A stretch of DNA of 13,655 bases from Isohypsibius dastychi (Eukaryota > Tardigrada > Eutardigrada > Parachela > Isohypsibiidae). The stretch lies in the NCBI GenBank assembly GCA_034696485.1, contig JAQIWT010000934.1, positions 1-13,655 of the forward strand, in the 5' to 3' direction. Below are positions 1 through 10,234 of this stretch, in pieces (within the stretch, counting starts at the first letter, position 1; the number at the start of each line of letters is the position of its first letter). The translations under genes were made by a program, and so were the position numbers. Under the pieces are notes generated by a model. The model did not search any database and was not told the DNA's origin. It saw nothing but the letters and a program-made list of their open reading frames with translations.

Positions 1-23
1 AAGTACAGTTCTGTTGTTCTCAG

Positions 24-177
24 TCGACAAACTGCCGATGAAATCCGGTTGCGGTATGATATCAAGCGGGATCTCAGTGCGGAGGAAGAAGAGAGAACTT
101 GCGACGAAATCCTCCGGGTACAAATCTGTCATCTTCCGGTTCAAAAGGACTACATCGTGCCAACTGCGGGGGAATAG
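24..177 (+). CDS. Probable terminal exon of an unidentified gene (5' end outside window)
   Basis: A pyrimidine-rich stretch ending in CAG at 21-23 looks like a splice acceptor. From there one frame (codons from 25) runs open to TAG at 175-177. The encoded tail of about 50 residues is highly charged, with a Glu-rich run near its middle and the ending DYIVPTAGE. That composition is typical of coding sequence, but I do not recognise the family. A competing reading exists: a strong donor (GTAAGT) lies at 186-191, and another frame stays open through it, so this could be an internal or 5' UTR exon read differently. The window truncates the gene on the left, so its function cannot be inferred. Confidence 0.4.
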
Positions 178-1208
178 ACGAGAAAGTAAGTTTTTCCTGC
201 TGCAGTTTCCATTTGTTCTTTTTGCTGATGGTTGTGCTGAGCTGAGTTCTGAATGTCAGATTATGCAGGTTCTTGAAAGTTGCAGATTGTTGAGTGTTCC
301 CACTCATGCCAGGCGAATATTAAAGATGCGGAATGTCGTGGATCTATATTCCCATGGTTCTGCCCTCTGTCCAGAAGGAGACAAAGACACAAAGCTGACC
401 GGAAGAAGATTTTGTTGAGTTGGTTTCTGTAAGTGTTAAATTGTATGTTTTTGGTCACAAATCCAACAGAAATCTGTTCGTTGTTTTTCTCAATTATTCT
501 GGTCCAGCCTTGGGTTTCTGTGCGTTGGGTTTTGGGTTTCGGTGTTTGCGTGGTGTACAACACTCACAAAACGTTTCCTTGAAACACTGGATTGTGATCA
601 TGAGTCAGTCGAGCTCAAATGTTTTGATTAAATTCAGGTCCATGCTTTTTTGCCGAGATTTTTCTTCGCCTAAATATTCCAACGTACGGAAAGAGCAGGC
701 GTTTCAAACTAAGCGTCTGCACCTGCTGCACGCGTTGACCAAGGGGTATTCGGCGTCCGAAGTATCGGTCCAGTTATCGATCATGACCTTTTTTGGTTTC
801 AGCTGGTGCAGCTTCAAATTTCAGTCATGGTTTTAAAACTAATTCACCTGGTCGAGTTCGCAGAACGGTGTAGGTGGAGATTTGTATGGGGAATTTTGCT
901 TGATGCACTCGTCCGATGGAGTTTAACCTGGTCTGTATGCTCCAACGGGACGCAGGATCATCGATTTTTTCCTTGCACTCACCTGCACTGTTCATCCCAT
1001 GTTGCTGCATCACCGTCGATCGATCGTAATCAACCACATGATTCTGCGCTGTCTGATCGAACTGATTCATTCATAAGTTTTATTTTGGTTTGAATCTTTC
1101 CTCGGATCGTTTCTGGACGTTTCGATAAACTCTAAAATTTTCGTCGATCAGATTTTTTCCCGGCTTCCTACACCTTATAGGTGCGGTGATTTTGTCCTGA
1201 AGAAACAG
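178..1208. other. Non-coding stretch upstream of ARL3
   Basis: About 1 kb without a convincing gene. The open frames here, the longest being 138 codons at 420-836, encode Cys/Phe/Ser-rich sequence with no recognisable motif, and no phase-consistent splice sites tie them together. The stretch probably holds the 3' UTR of the left-hand gene (an ATTAAA-type polyadenylation variant lies near 318) and the promoter and 5' UTR of ARL3. I see no clear TATA box. Confidence 0.4.
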
Positions 1209-1218
1209 ATGTACTGGA

Positions 1219-2162
<944 letters not shown>

Positions 2163-2244
2163 ACAGTTGTACATTTTTCTGAGCTTCTAAGATATTTTCC
2201 AATGTTTAAAAAAATTCCAAGTGAGAACTTTCTCGTCTTTGGAA

Positions 2245-4603
2245 TCAAATTTTACCGAAAGTTCGCCCAATGATGGGATAGTTTTCGATACATCGGAAAT
2301 TGAACTGTTGTTTCAGTTTCGTAACTCCATTTCGTCGCGCATCCAAGCAGGTGAACGTGAATTCCAGGTCCACATTCGGTCCCAGGGCTTGTGATCCGGT
2401 ATATACAAGTTTCCCAGTAAAAGGGTGTCTTATCCAACCTGTTACGGGCGTTCGAATTACATCGGGTCCGGTGACTTGAACTTCCTCCACGTAAAGTGAG
2501 ACGAAAACTGGGGAATTGCTCTCATCCGGATCAGTCGCCTAAATTAAAAAACATCTTCAGTCTTTTTCTTCATTCGTTCGAAGGGCAAACATTTTTAATT
2601 GAATGTGCTAAAAGGTTGAACTTGCGATTTTCATTTTTATTCGGAATTACCTGAACAGGGTCGAAGCTGAAATGTCGTGGAAGTCCTTTGTCGCCAACAC
2701 ATCTGGACAGTCGAACAGGGACAGGGTCCTCAACCGTGCACTGGATTTCGAAATTTTATTATCACGATTTTTTTGGTCAATGAAAATCAAACCTGAATTT
2801 CCGAGGTCCCCAGAAAAGGCTCCGTGCATTTGGGTTGTTTGCCATCCACTGCCAACCGAGGAAGGCAGTTGATGTGAAGAGACACTTCTCCCTCGACCCA
2901 GATCTGGCCATCGGCGCCACGGCCGACGACAGTAAAGGCGAGGTCCTGTTCGCGGTCGACTTTCTGAGTTAACTGCAGAACAACATCAGCGGATGGCGCA
3001 GTGGTGGCAACTGTTACGAAGGTGGCTCCAGGTCCCTGGATTGTGTACGTCAGAAGAGGTGGTGCAGTGTCATTGACGAGCTACAAAAAACAGTTGAGGT
3101 CGGCCCAGACGAAAATTTCACGTATCAGTTTTGTGGTTATCGGTATTTTGTCAAATAAAACCAAAACCAACTTATGCTTATTTGGGTCTTGATCTGTCTT
3201 GCAAAATGATTTTCAGTATCTGCGCAGATTCCGGTTTCACTCAATGCTGCTGAAACCCTCAACATTACGATTTCGTTTTTTTCTTATCACAAACTTCAAT
3301 TGTGACAACGAACCCTCAATGTCACCAGATCCTTCCGATCCGCGAGCGCTATTGGTTGTCCAGCATCTGTCCTGCCCCAGCAGTTCAAATTCAGATCTAC
3401 TGAATCGAATGAACCCACGGGTGCAGTTATGAATCCCTCTGAAAAATTGTAAAAATTATTGCTGTTCGAATGGAATAACCCTTGTTTGCTCTCAGTAAGA
3501 ACTCACCATCGTCCGAAGAGTCGCATGTGATATCGCACCCATACAGATTGTTGAGACCTTCACAGTCACCTTTGCTCAGTTTCACATCGGTTGGCACGCG
3601 TCCTTTCAAGACTCGAAATATTGGTGCATCTTGACTTTGCGCAAACCTGTCCGGGCTGACCATTGTGATTGAATTGACATCCAGTTCTTGATCAGGCAGA
3701 ATGGTCAATGTGCTTTTCACTCCTACGATTTGTTGGATGGTGTCTTCGGGTTTGAGCGAATCAGCGATGAGGTCACGGTAGTTTGTCGCAAAAGACAGAG
3801 TGGTTTGTCGGTCACTTCTTTCAAACTCATTACCAATTCCGAGAACATTCATGAGAAGACGCACTGTGTCACGCGGATTCTGCAGACAACCTTGTTTTGG
3901 GTCCTTGCCACGGAAAGCCACCATCACTTGGCCTTGCCCGTTTTCACCACCTTGAATCGAGTACCCAGGAACTGTCAGACAAACACCTCTCGGACGTCTA
4001 AAAACACAGTTAAATTTCACGTTTGGAATGGTGTGATACCGAATACGAGACTCATGCACAAACGGTATTTCTGCGTTCTACTGTAGACTGTAGTTCTGAG
4101 GTTTGTTCAAGAATTTTCACTACTCCATCAGAATTCCGATTTCGGTATGCTCACCCTTCGGGAAATTCAACAGTTGGCAGCTCTCTCTGACTAAGACGGA
4201 TGAATCCCTTTGTTTCTGTTGGCGTAATGACATCTTCGGAGAACCGTCTTTGAAACCTTATACATTTTTTCGTGGCTGCAGTGATCACTTCTGCTGCGTC
4301 TTGGAAAGCTTTTCGGTCAGCTTGATCTGTACAAGCAAAAAGTATGTATTGAACTGCGTTTCTGAAACATCCGTATGGGGCGTCATCAGCGATTCAGATG
4401 TACTTACTGTAGGCTAGATCGGATATCCAAGGTACCGTGACCAGTGGAGTATCATCAGCATAAACTCCAGAAACCAGGTCCGGGCGAGCTGCACGATTCC
4501 GCGGCCAGATACCCCTCATTTGAGGAACCTGGGTGTAGTAAGTGTACCCATGGATTGTTGTTGTAAGAATTGCCGCAAAGATCAGAATTCCTTGGAGAAA
4601 CAT
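2245..4603 (-). CDS. Secreted astacin-fold pseudoprotease with cadherin-like C-terminal segments
   Basis: Predicted exons on the minus strand are 4603-4408, 4326-4155, 3997-3507, 3438-3314, 3080-2793, 2740-2651 and 2538-2245, giving 551 aa. Residues 1-20 form a signal peptide (MFLQGILIFAAILTTT...). Residues 56-277 follow the astacin (M12A) fold: a strand TVPWISDLAY, a helix ending TKKCIRFQRR, and paired cysteines at 129 and 160. The active-site region reads RLLMNVLGIGNEFERSDR (169-186), where active enzymes have HExxHxxGxxHExxRxDR. The domain closes with NNLYGC. Zinc ligands His/His/His are Arg169/Asn173/Asn179, the catalytic Glu is Leu170, and the Met-turn SIMHY is SITMV (232-236), so proteolysis is not expected. 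Residues 288-551 are cadherin-like: a linker-like LVNDTAPP (329-336), DRE at 370-372, and extra cysteines in HINC and FTFTC. No transmembrane segment is seen. The least certain point is the exon 4 donor at 3313 (AGG|GTTCGT). If it is unused, the frame stops at TGA 3298-3296 and the cadherin-like exons belong to a second gene. The other choice is CTG|GTGACA at 3325. Confidence 0.75.
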
Positions 4604-5436
4604 GTTGAAAAAACTTGATGCGAATTAACGCATGCCAGATCGTCTTGAGTTTTCGGAACAACCGATCTTCGCGTTCTCGCAAGCCCTTCTGCCAAATGTG
4701 TCCTTGAATAAAATGATTTGGGTTTCGTAAGTGTCCATTGTACTCAAACGGTTATCATTTATTCGATAACGATGCACTGTCCTTCTAGATACGGCTGGTG
4801 AAAGTTACGTAAGCTTCGGTAAGTTCCGGTTTAATATCTTTGCGGCTGACCTTCTCTCACGTGAAGTGCATGTACCCCTTGAAAAAACTGACTGCAAAAT
4901 ATGCGTGTTTGTCACAATCCACATAATATTTTCTGTGTCCGTCGTATGGATATGGTATTCGTGCTGTGTCGGGTCTGCTAACACTCGTGATTTCATTCGA
5001 AATCATGGGGAGGAAACTTTGTGGCAGCGGAAGTCAAAGTCCACAGAAAACGCCTGCGTACGCTACTTGAGTATATCAAATTACGCGGAAATGAGGCAAC
5101 GATCAATCTGATAGCTATCGATTTTTCGCGTGAAGACTTTTTTTTTGGAGCGTACATAACTTTAAACAACATTTCACAAATGGACGCCATTGTCAGAATT
5201 TTAGTGTTCAGTGATTTACTTCTCTGACTTTTCCAAGTGCGTCAAAATGCGCTATTTGAACCGCGAACAAAAATTCTACTTGACTTGATTGATCAGCACC
5301 AAATTATCTGCGGATCACGATTCACGAAGCATTGAAAAAACCATACCACTGTCAACCCGTATTAAACCGAAGCCAGTTCATTGCCATTCAAAATCACCCG
5401 CATCAAAAGTCATCGACCTGTACACAAAGAGATAAA
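4604..5436. other. Intergenic region, probable promoter of the astacin-like gene
   Basis: No gene is supported here. Short frames on both strands lack motifs and splice partners. The region lies between the start of the astacin-like gene (4603, minus) and the end of the minus-strand membrane-protein ORF (5437). An AATAAA occurs on the plus strand at 4708-4713 with no plus-strand gene to serve. A pair of opposed GATA sites lies at 4751-4770. Confidence 0.4.
4751..4770. promoter_or_regulatory. Opposed pair of GATA-type sites
   Basis: GTTATC at 4751-4756 and GATAAC at 4765-4770 form a 6-bp inverted repeat with an 8-base spacer, about 150 bases upstream of the astacin-like start codon. Each half contains the GATA core. 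GATA factors drive gut expression in many invertebrates, but a role here is inferred from the motif alone. Confidence 0.25.
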
Positions 5437-5856
5437 TTAGGCCAACGAGTCAGCCTCATTATCCCTGCGAAAAACATCAGCAGGAACATGTTGGTAGATT
5501 CCAGCTCCTTGAACAGATAATCTTTTCTCGATCGGTGGTTCTTCGGATAGTTTATCCACTCTACAAGATGTACAAGATCCCCCACGGCTTGACCTGATCA
5601 CCAAAAGCAACATAACACAACAGAATATCCCCAATATCACAACCGTGTTGAAAAACGTCTCTTCCGCTTCCACTGGGTCTGCGGACTCATAATCCCAACT
5701 TGTGTCATTTCTGCTTTCGTTAAAAATTGCTACTTCGGGGAAGCCTTTTCGAAAACACATGGCAATCTTCTGCAGCTTTTGGAGGAAATCTTTCATCGCC
5801 GCGTCATGAGCTGCATTGTGTGGTTCGTCACCGAAAAATTCCTCCGATTTGTCCAT
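5437..5856 (-). CDS. Small single-pass membrane protein, unknown family
   Basis: One uninterrupted frame of 139 codons from ATG (5856-5854) to TAA (5439-5437). Residues 1-70 are hydrophilic and acidic, starting MDKSEEFFGDEP and containing the N-glycosylation sequons NES and NDT. A hydrophobic segment at about 69-86 (FFNTVVILGIFCCVMLLLV) is followed by IRSSRGG, which fits a stop-transfer sequence. The remaining roughly 48 residues are hydrophilic, begin with a CTSC pair, and would be cytoplasmic if the N-terminus faces outside. There is no N-terminal signal peptide. The layout recalls KCNE-type accessory subunits (glycosylated short ectodomain, one membrane helix, basic residues just inside), but I see no diagnostic sequence match and do not assign it. 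Absence of introns is unusual among its neighbours. The next gene downstream on the same strand is the astacin-like gene. Confidence 0.6.
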   Translation of the reverse strand: MDKSEEFFGDEPHNAAHDAAMKDFLQKLQKIAMCFRKGFPEVAIFNESRNDTSWDYESADPVEAEETFFNTVVILGIFCCVMLLLVIRSSRGGSCTSCRVDKLSEEPPIEKRLSVQGAGIYQHVPADVFRRDNEADSLA

Positions 5857-6331
5857 GATTCACGTGAGCTTCAGTGATGAAGTATTTTAAGATGAAATTC
5901 AGCTTGGAAAAACTGAAAACATTTCCGGAAAAGTAGTGTTTGCGCCGAAAGATCGACAAGCCGGAAAGAGCTGGCTTGCTTTGCTAAAAAGTGAACAAGG
6001 ATAAAATCCACTCATCGATAGTGTCGGCTTTGATATATCGATTAGGGACAAATGGGGGAACTCTGGAGCAGTTCAGCCAGAGGCAACATGATGTATCTGA
6101 ATCAAAATCCAGATCAATCGATTAGAAATGCGTACCATGGTACGTGCTCATGGCTGGATACAGAGTGGCCTTCTGTAAGACTCGGTGCAAGCTGGTTTCA
6201 CTGTAAAACCTGCACAACATTTTCATTCTGATAAATGGCTACGTGCAGTACCGTAAAAAAACTACAAAATAGCCTGGGTTTGTGACAAGCTGTCCATGCC
6301 TGTCAACAGTTGACAGTGTCAACGTAACGTA
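5857..6331. other. Intergenic region between membrane-protein gene and MITE
   Basis: No gene seen. The left part probably carries the promoter of the minus-strand ORF at 5437-5856. Two small palindromic elements are present: CGTACCATGGTACG, a perfect 14-bp palindrome at about 6131-6144, and TGTCAAC/GTTGACA (6301-6315), a 7-bp hairpin with a single-base loop just outside the transposon-like element. Confidence 0.4.
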
Positions 6332-6355
6332 CCGTAATGTCCGAATTAGAAGCCC
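6332..6355 (+). repeat. Left terminal inverted repeat of the MITE
   Basis: 24 bases matching the reverse complement of 6775-6798 without mismatch. The match ends at 6355, since the next base is C here and G in the partner. The outer match also includes the flanking TA, which I read as target site. Confidence 0.85.
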
Positions 6356-6743
6356 CCCCTCCCCCGTAATAGAAGCCCAGTCCGTATTAGAAGCCCAATT
6401 CCCGGCTGTTCCTTTGAAATAGAAGCCCCCCCGGAATAGAAGCCCATGGGCTACTATAAAATGCCTGTGAAACGATACTTACGTTGAGTACGGGGATACG
6501 ACGCAACGTACGTTGCGATTGAAGCTCATGAATGACTTTCAATGTTGTTTAAGTTAACTGTTGTTGGCCAGTGATGACTTGCTTTCTTTCTAAAGCGGTG
6601 TCTTTTTTTGATTTCCAGAATTCGCATCCCTCGAATCTTGTCAATTTTCAAAAAATATCAATCCGGCGTTCCTCATTTTTTCCTTCATTTGAAATAAAAG
6701 CCCCCCCCCCCCGAAATTGAAGCCCAGTCCGAAATAGAAGCCC
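6348..6743 (+). repeat. Interspersed AGAAGCCC direct repeats
   Basis: Copies of AGAAGCCC, mostly preceded by AAT or ATT, lie in two clusters on the same strand: 6348, 6371, 6389, 6421 and 6438 on the left, and 6736 on the right with variants near 6696 (AAAAGCCC) and 6718 (TGAAGCCC). Several are followed by C runs of 6-14 bases. The left inverted repeat itself ends in this unit, so the clusters may be subterminal transposase-binding repeats. Confidence 0.7.
6502..6517. repeat. 16-bp perfect palindrome inside the MITE
   Basis: CGCAACGTACGTTGCG is its own reverse complement. It sits between the two AGAAGCCC clusters. It could form a small cruciform or bind a dimeric protein; nothing else in the sequence indicates a role. 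Confidence 0.7.
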
Positions 6744-6774
6744 AAATCCGGGAGCTTCGAAAGGATTGTAGCCC

Positions 6775-6798
6775 GGGCTTCTAATTCGGACATTACGG
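6775..6798 (-). repeat. Right terminal inverted repeat of the MITE
   Basis: Begins GGGCTTCTAATTCGG and ends CATTACGG. It is a perfect reverse complement of the left end and is followed by TA at 6799-6800. Confidence 0.85.
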
Positions 6799-6880
6799 TA
6801 TATATATTCTCAAACATATCTCGAGTACCGCAGTTCACCCATTAAACCAGTCATTTTTTGGTGACTACCATGGTATCCAA

Positions 6881-7072
6881 ATGCTGAGATTTACGTTTTT
6901 CTATTATCCCAAGAGATATGCAAAACTATCCTGGTTCAAACACAATCTGCATGGAGAGTTGCAAAGCATGCTAGTGGAAATCGACACCTCTAACTACCGT
7001 GATGCAAATGAAAGAACAGTTTTAAAGCGCGTTCGAGAGGAGCTGAGAGTTCTGGTGAAGTTTCACGAGTAA
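6881..7072 (+). CDS. Possible exon or gene fragment, unknown
   Basis: A 63-codon frame ending at TAA 7070-7072. From about 6913 the translation looks coding: it is charged and amphipathic, with stretches such as SWFKHNLHGELQSMLVEID and ERTVLKRVREELRVLV. A pyrimidine-rich run ending CCCAAG just before 6913 could be a splice acceptor, making this a terminal exon, but I find no upstream exon in the remaining 112 bases after the MITE. No family recognised. It may be a gene fragment or chance. Confidence 0.25.
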   Translation: MLRFTFFYYPKRYAKLSWFKHNLHGELQSMLVEIDTSNYRDANERTVLKRVREELRVLVKFHE

Positions 7073-9037
7073 ACCATATTTACAGCTGGGTTCTACCTTC
7101 CCAAGTCAGCTTCCTAAGCCAGCTGCCCAAAGAGCTGACATTATGCAAACCCGCAGTATCTGCAGCTCTTCGTAGCCAGCAGGTCCATGTCGAAAATTCG
7201 CAACGTGGCTTCCTGTAGAAGGTTTGGCGTTTTCAATAACTTTCAATAACAATTATAACTTCGTGAAATCGAACGATTTTGTGGTCTCTAAAACAGCGAT
7301 AAATTGCCTGTAAACTACAATGACCACAACACCTTAAACTGGAAATCCTGTGGCCTACGAGCTCATCCTGCAACCACCCACCAGCATCGAATGCTCTCCC
7401 AGAAACAATGGGCTGAGGAAAGTGAGGACAAACTTTCACCCGACAAGATGAAGTTCAAGTTTAACATCAATTTGGTACGGCAGCGGTCTGCGGAGCATGT
7501 AGTCAAAACATGAAAAGAAAGCGTAACAGTAGAACAACGTCGCAGGCAAATAAGTTATGGTGGTGAGTATTAACTCAGTCCAACAACATGTTGGTTGTTT
7601 TACAAGGTTCTTTGAATGGTTGTGGAAGAATCGGTATTTTCAATGGCTTTAGGAGAAAAAAAAGATTCGTAGTTCCTCGAAGAAGTACTTTTCCGGAGAG
7701 AAGGCTGTGAGATCGCATTTCCATCAAAACAGTCGCAGTGCTGTTGGAAACTTTGAGAACTAAAACGAGCAATACAGGCAAGCACTGTCAAACTTGTACA
7801 CAGAACAACTCGAAATTAAATAGAATCCATACGCACATCACTCACATTTTGTCCCATGATTTTCGTCACAATTTTGTACTTTTGACGTTGTTCCCATTGA
7901 CTTGGGAGTGTGAGAATCAGTTATTGTATCCGATCATCCGATCGCTGGTGACCGCCAGTGCTTTTTGAAATTTGCATAAGTATGGACGTGTAATTAATTA
8001 CCTCTGTATCACCAGCCTTGTTTTTCGAAGCGGGTGAAGCTGATTCTAGGCCACCGACTAAAAACTCATCATTTTGGGATGTTTTCCATACTTAAAGAGT
8101 CGCAAACTCGCAGTTGTTCATTCAACTTGCCAGTTACGTCAGATATTTAGCGACGATGTGTTTTTTCCCGGATCTTGCTGACCGGAAGCGCCAGCTGGTT
8201 CGGATTCACGCAGAGCTTTGACGGCTGGACTTGTAATGGCCCAGACCAGCATCTAAGCATTCTGATTGAAACAACCTCACAACCAGTTTGTATGTTCGTG
8301 CGTTGGTGGCGGCTTGACCGGAAGTGGAGTGGTAGAAGCTGGTATCAACTGATCAAAACCAGCTAGTTCAGACGAATCAAAAATGACCTCATGATAGCAT
8401 CCAGAAAAGAAAAGGAGCGTAAAATGAAAGGATGCTTCAAAGACGTCAAGATAATCCGCTGCTCAACCAGATCCGGAACCGGTTTGGAAATCACATTCTC
8501 CAACATATCCGTCAACTCACGCTCCTTTTATTTTCAGATGACCCGCGTTTTCTGGACGACCGCTTCCAACATCCGGTTTGAAACACCTGCATTCGGATTC
8601 TTCCATTGATTGATGGGTAGACCAAAGGAAATAGAACATCTACAATACAGTAGTCTGGTTGCACTTAGTCATTGGGCGAACCGCTGTATCGAAACTGACA
8701 GGACCAGCACGTTCACGACAGCGCACTCTTTCCTCTCTTGTGTTTTTGTTGTGACTTCTTCCGAAGTTATAATATCTCTCTCTCAAGAGTTCAAGTTTTG
8801 ATTACTTATTTGTTCCTGAACTTTGTTGATTCGATCATTTTGACTTTTGGTGTACACCGTTTCATCTTGTTGGAGAAATCTGATAATTTGTGGATGATCT
8901 GTTGATTTGCGGACTTCTTATTCCCAAGATCTTTCTGGTATGTATATTCTATATTCTCCGATAGTTTCTTCTGGACTCATCGCTCATTATGCATCCGATT
9001 CAAAACTGTTCTTGTAACACTACAATACCTTTGTGAA
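7073..9037. other. About 2 kb with no supported gene
   Basis: Only short open frames (up to 76 codons) with no motifs and no consistent splice chain. Small features are a 10-base tandem duplication of TTTCAATAAC near 7232-7251 and an ETS-type ACCGGAAGTG at 8317-8326 identical to those in the caspase upstream region. A frame open from about 8906 to 9095 contains the proposed first exon of the next gene. Confidence 0.4.
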
Positions 9038-10221
9038 ATGTTGTACGATATCGAGACTCGAGTTACTGTACTTCGTGAGGTGAACTTTCGGCAATGAACT
9101 GCGTAGATAATGCAAACTGTGATTGCAGACAATCCCAGAACTCTCCAGGTGAGGATTCGAAGCGAGCTGGACCTCGATCTGGATGGTGTTGGCTTGGTGT
9201 TCGTCAGAAACGTCACCCCCGAAGTCTTTTCGGCAGGACTTCGAATATTCGATCATATCGTCAAGGTAAGAGTCCGCTTGAACAAAAGCACAATAATTCG
9301 CGAAAGTTCACAAATTCCTCTGCGTTTCATTTTCGGAAATAAAGTTTATATTTGCTGTATGTTTTTTCCCACTGTGTTCAATGGACGTACCTCCGGCTGA
9401 TCCCTATCTTTCGGATCTGAAAAATGTCATGCAGTCACAAGGATCGACTTTTGTCCCGAAAGTTGTGCGCGATGCTGTCAAGGACAATGTCGATCAAAAC
9501 TTTCTGAGCCTGCACCTCAAGGAGCTGGGACTGGAAGGAGACCTGAATCACGAGGAAGCCAGAAGAAAAGAGGTTTGTGCATGATGTTCTAATCAGCCTC
9601 AGCTTGGTGGATCACCATGGTGTGAAGTTCAAATTGAGCACATTCATACGTCGTACAGTAGCTCCTGACATTTCGTTCCTGTAAAGCTCATCCCTGTCTC
9701 TGTTACAGTAGAAAGGCACCATGATCCTTACGCACATCTCGACAGACTGTGTGACTTGTTCACAGCAAAATCAGCTGAATTTAGAAAAATATCTGATTCT
9801 TTCATGTCAGTCGCTGAAAGTGTTCAAATTGAGACATCAAGCTATCTAAATTGGGCCGACCACGGTCCATTACTTGGGCTTTCACCAATCTTGCGGTACA
9901 CTTGAAATTGAAGGACTTGTGATCAGAAGTGGATCACCAGTCTCTCCTAGACTTCCGGTGGGCTCAAGGAATGGAAAGCCTGAGATCTCAATATTGGACT
10001 GTTCAAAAAGTAACACGAAAATATCCAATCTGTCTTCTTCTTTCGAAGAAGAACAATACGTGAGGATGTCCAGAAGTTTTTCTAATGAAACATGGAGAGT
10101 GGAGACAGAGAGAACGATGAGCTTATCAGGACGTTGCAGCAACATAATAGAGAGATCTCCCAGTTTTGGATCTTCCTCCGAACCATTTCCCCATTCTTCC
10201 CCTATCGACAAATCATTCTGA
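9038..10221 (+). CDS. Multi-exon gene with PDZ-like N-terminus and Ser-rich tail
   Basis: Proposed exons are 9038-9079, 9149-9265, 9345(?)-9572, 9687-9895 and 9951-10221. Introns are 69, 79(?), 114 and 55 bases, and phases agree at each junction. Residues 15-53 (GVGLVFVRNVTPEVFSAG then LRIFDHIVK) resemble the ligand-groove and following strands of a PDZ domain, which bind C-terminal peptides in scaffold proteins. The next exon continues DVPPADPYLSDLKNVMQSQG and then KELGLEGDLNHEEARRKE. Exon 4 encodes a probably helical segment (LDRLCDLFTAKSAEFRKISD). The final exon is rich in Ser and charged residues and ends DKSF before TGA 10219-10221. The acceptor of exon 3 is the weak point: the pyrimidine tract at 9361-9380 is followed by TTCAATGG, not AG. 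The only in-phase AG (9344) would insert a hydrophobic, un-PDZ-like stretch. This may be a non-canonical site, a sequence error or a decaying gene. The donor of exon 4 (GCG|GTACAC) is also weak. Confidence 0.45.
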
Positions 10222-10234
10222 GGAAATATACCTG

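Larger units (their letters stand above)
6332..6798. mobile_element. MITE-like non-autonomous DNA transposon, 467 bp
   Basis: The two ends are perfect inverted repeats of 24 bp (6332-6355 and 6775-6798), beginning CCGTAATGTCCG and ending AGAAGCCC. The dinucleotide TA flanks both ends (6330-6331 and 6799-6800), as expected of a TA target-site duplication. No transposase frame is present. Inside are direct repeats of AGAAGCCC preceded by AAT or similar, C-homopolymer runs, and a 16-bp palindrome. Short size, perfect ends and TA flanks fit a non-autonomous element moved in trans by a Tc1/mariner-type transposase. The superfamily is inferred from the TA flanks only. Perfect ends suggest recent insertion or ongoing mobility. 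Confidence 0.8.

Noticed and set aside
420-836. 138-codon plus-strand open frame upstream of ARL3
   Set aside because: Translation is rich in Cys, Phe and Ser without domain pattern, and there is no splice or promoter support. It probably lies in non-coding sequence.
4003-4059. N-terminal extension of the astacin-like third exon to 4059
   Set aside because: No acceptor joins it in phase to exon 2 without a stop. The acceptor TGTTTTTAG at 3998-4000 fits phase and sequence.
3688-4086. 132-codon plus-strand frame
   Set aside because: It is antisense to the large exon of the astacin-like gene, whose own translation shows clear family motifs.
8160-8609. Short plus-strand frames around 8175-8609
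   Set aside because: No recognisable motif or splice chain; one acceptor-like TTTTATTTTCAG near 8535 has no convincing exon after it.
9094-9342. Overlapping plus-strand frame and minus-strand frames across the PDZ-like region
   Set aside because: Low-complexity Arg/Ser translations that shadow the frame carrying the PDZ-like motif.
9573-9684. Frame after exon 3 of the PDZ-like gene (starting RFVHDVLISLSL), first read as evidence of frameshifts in a pseudogene
   Set aside because: A phase-consistent intron 9573-9686 with a branch-like CTGAC and a pyrimidine tract removes it. The later frame change is likewise explained by the 55-base intron 9896-9950.
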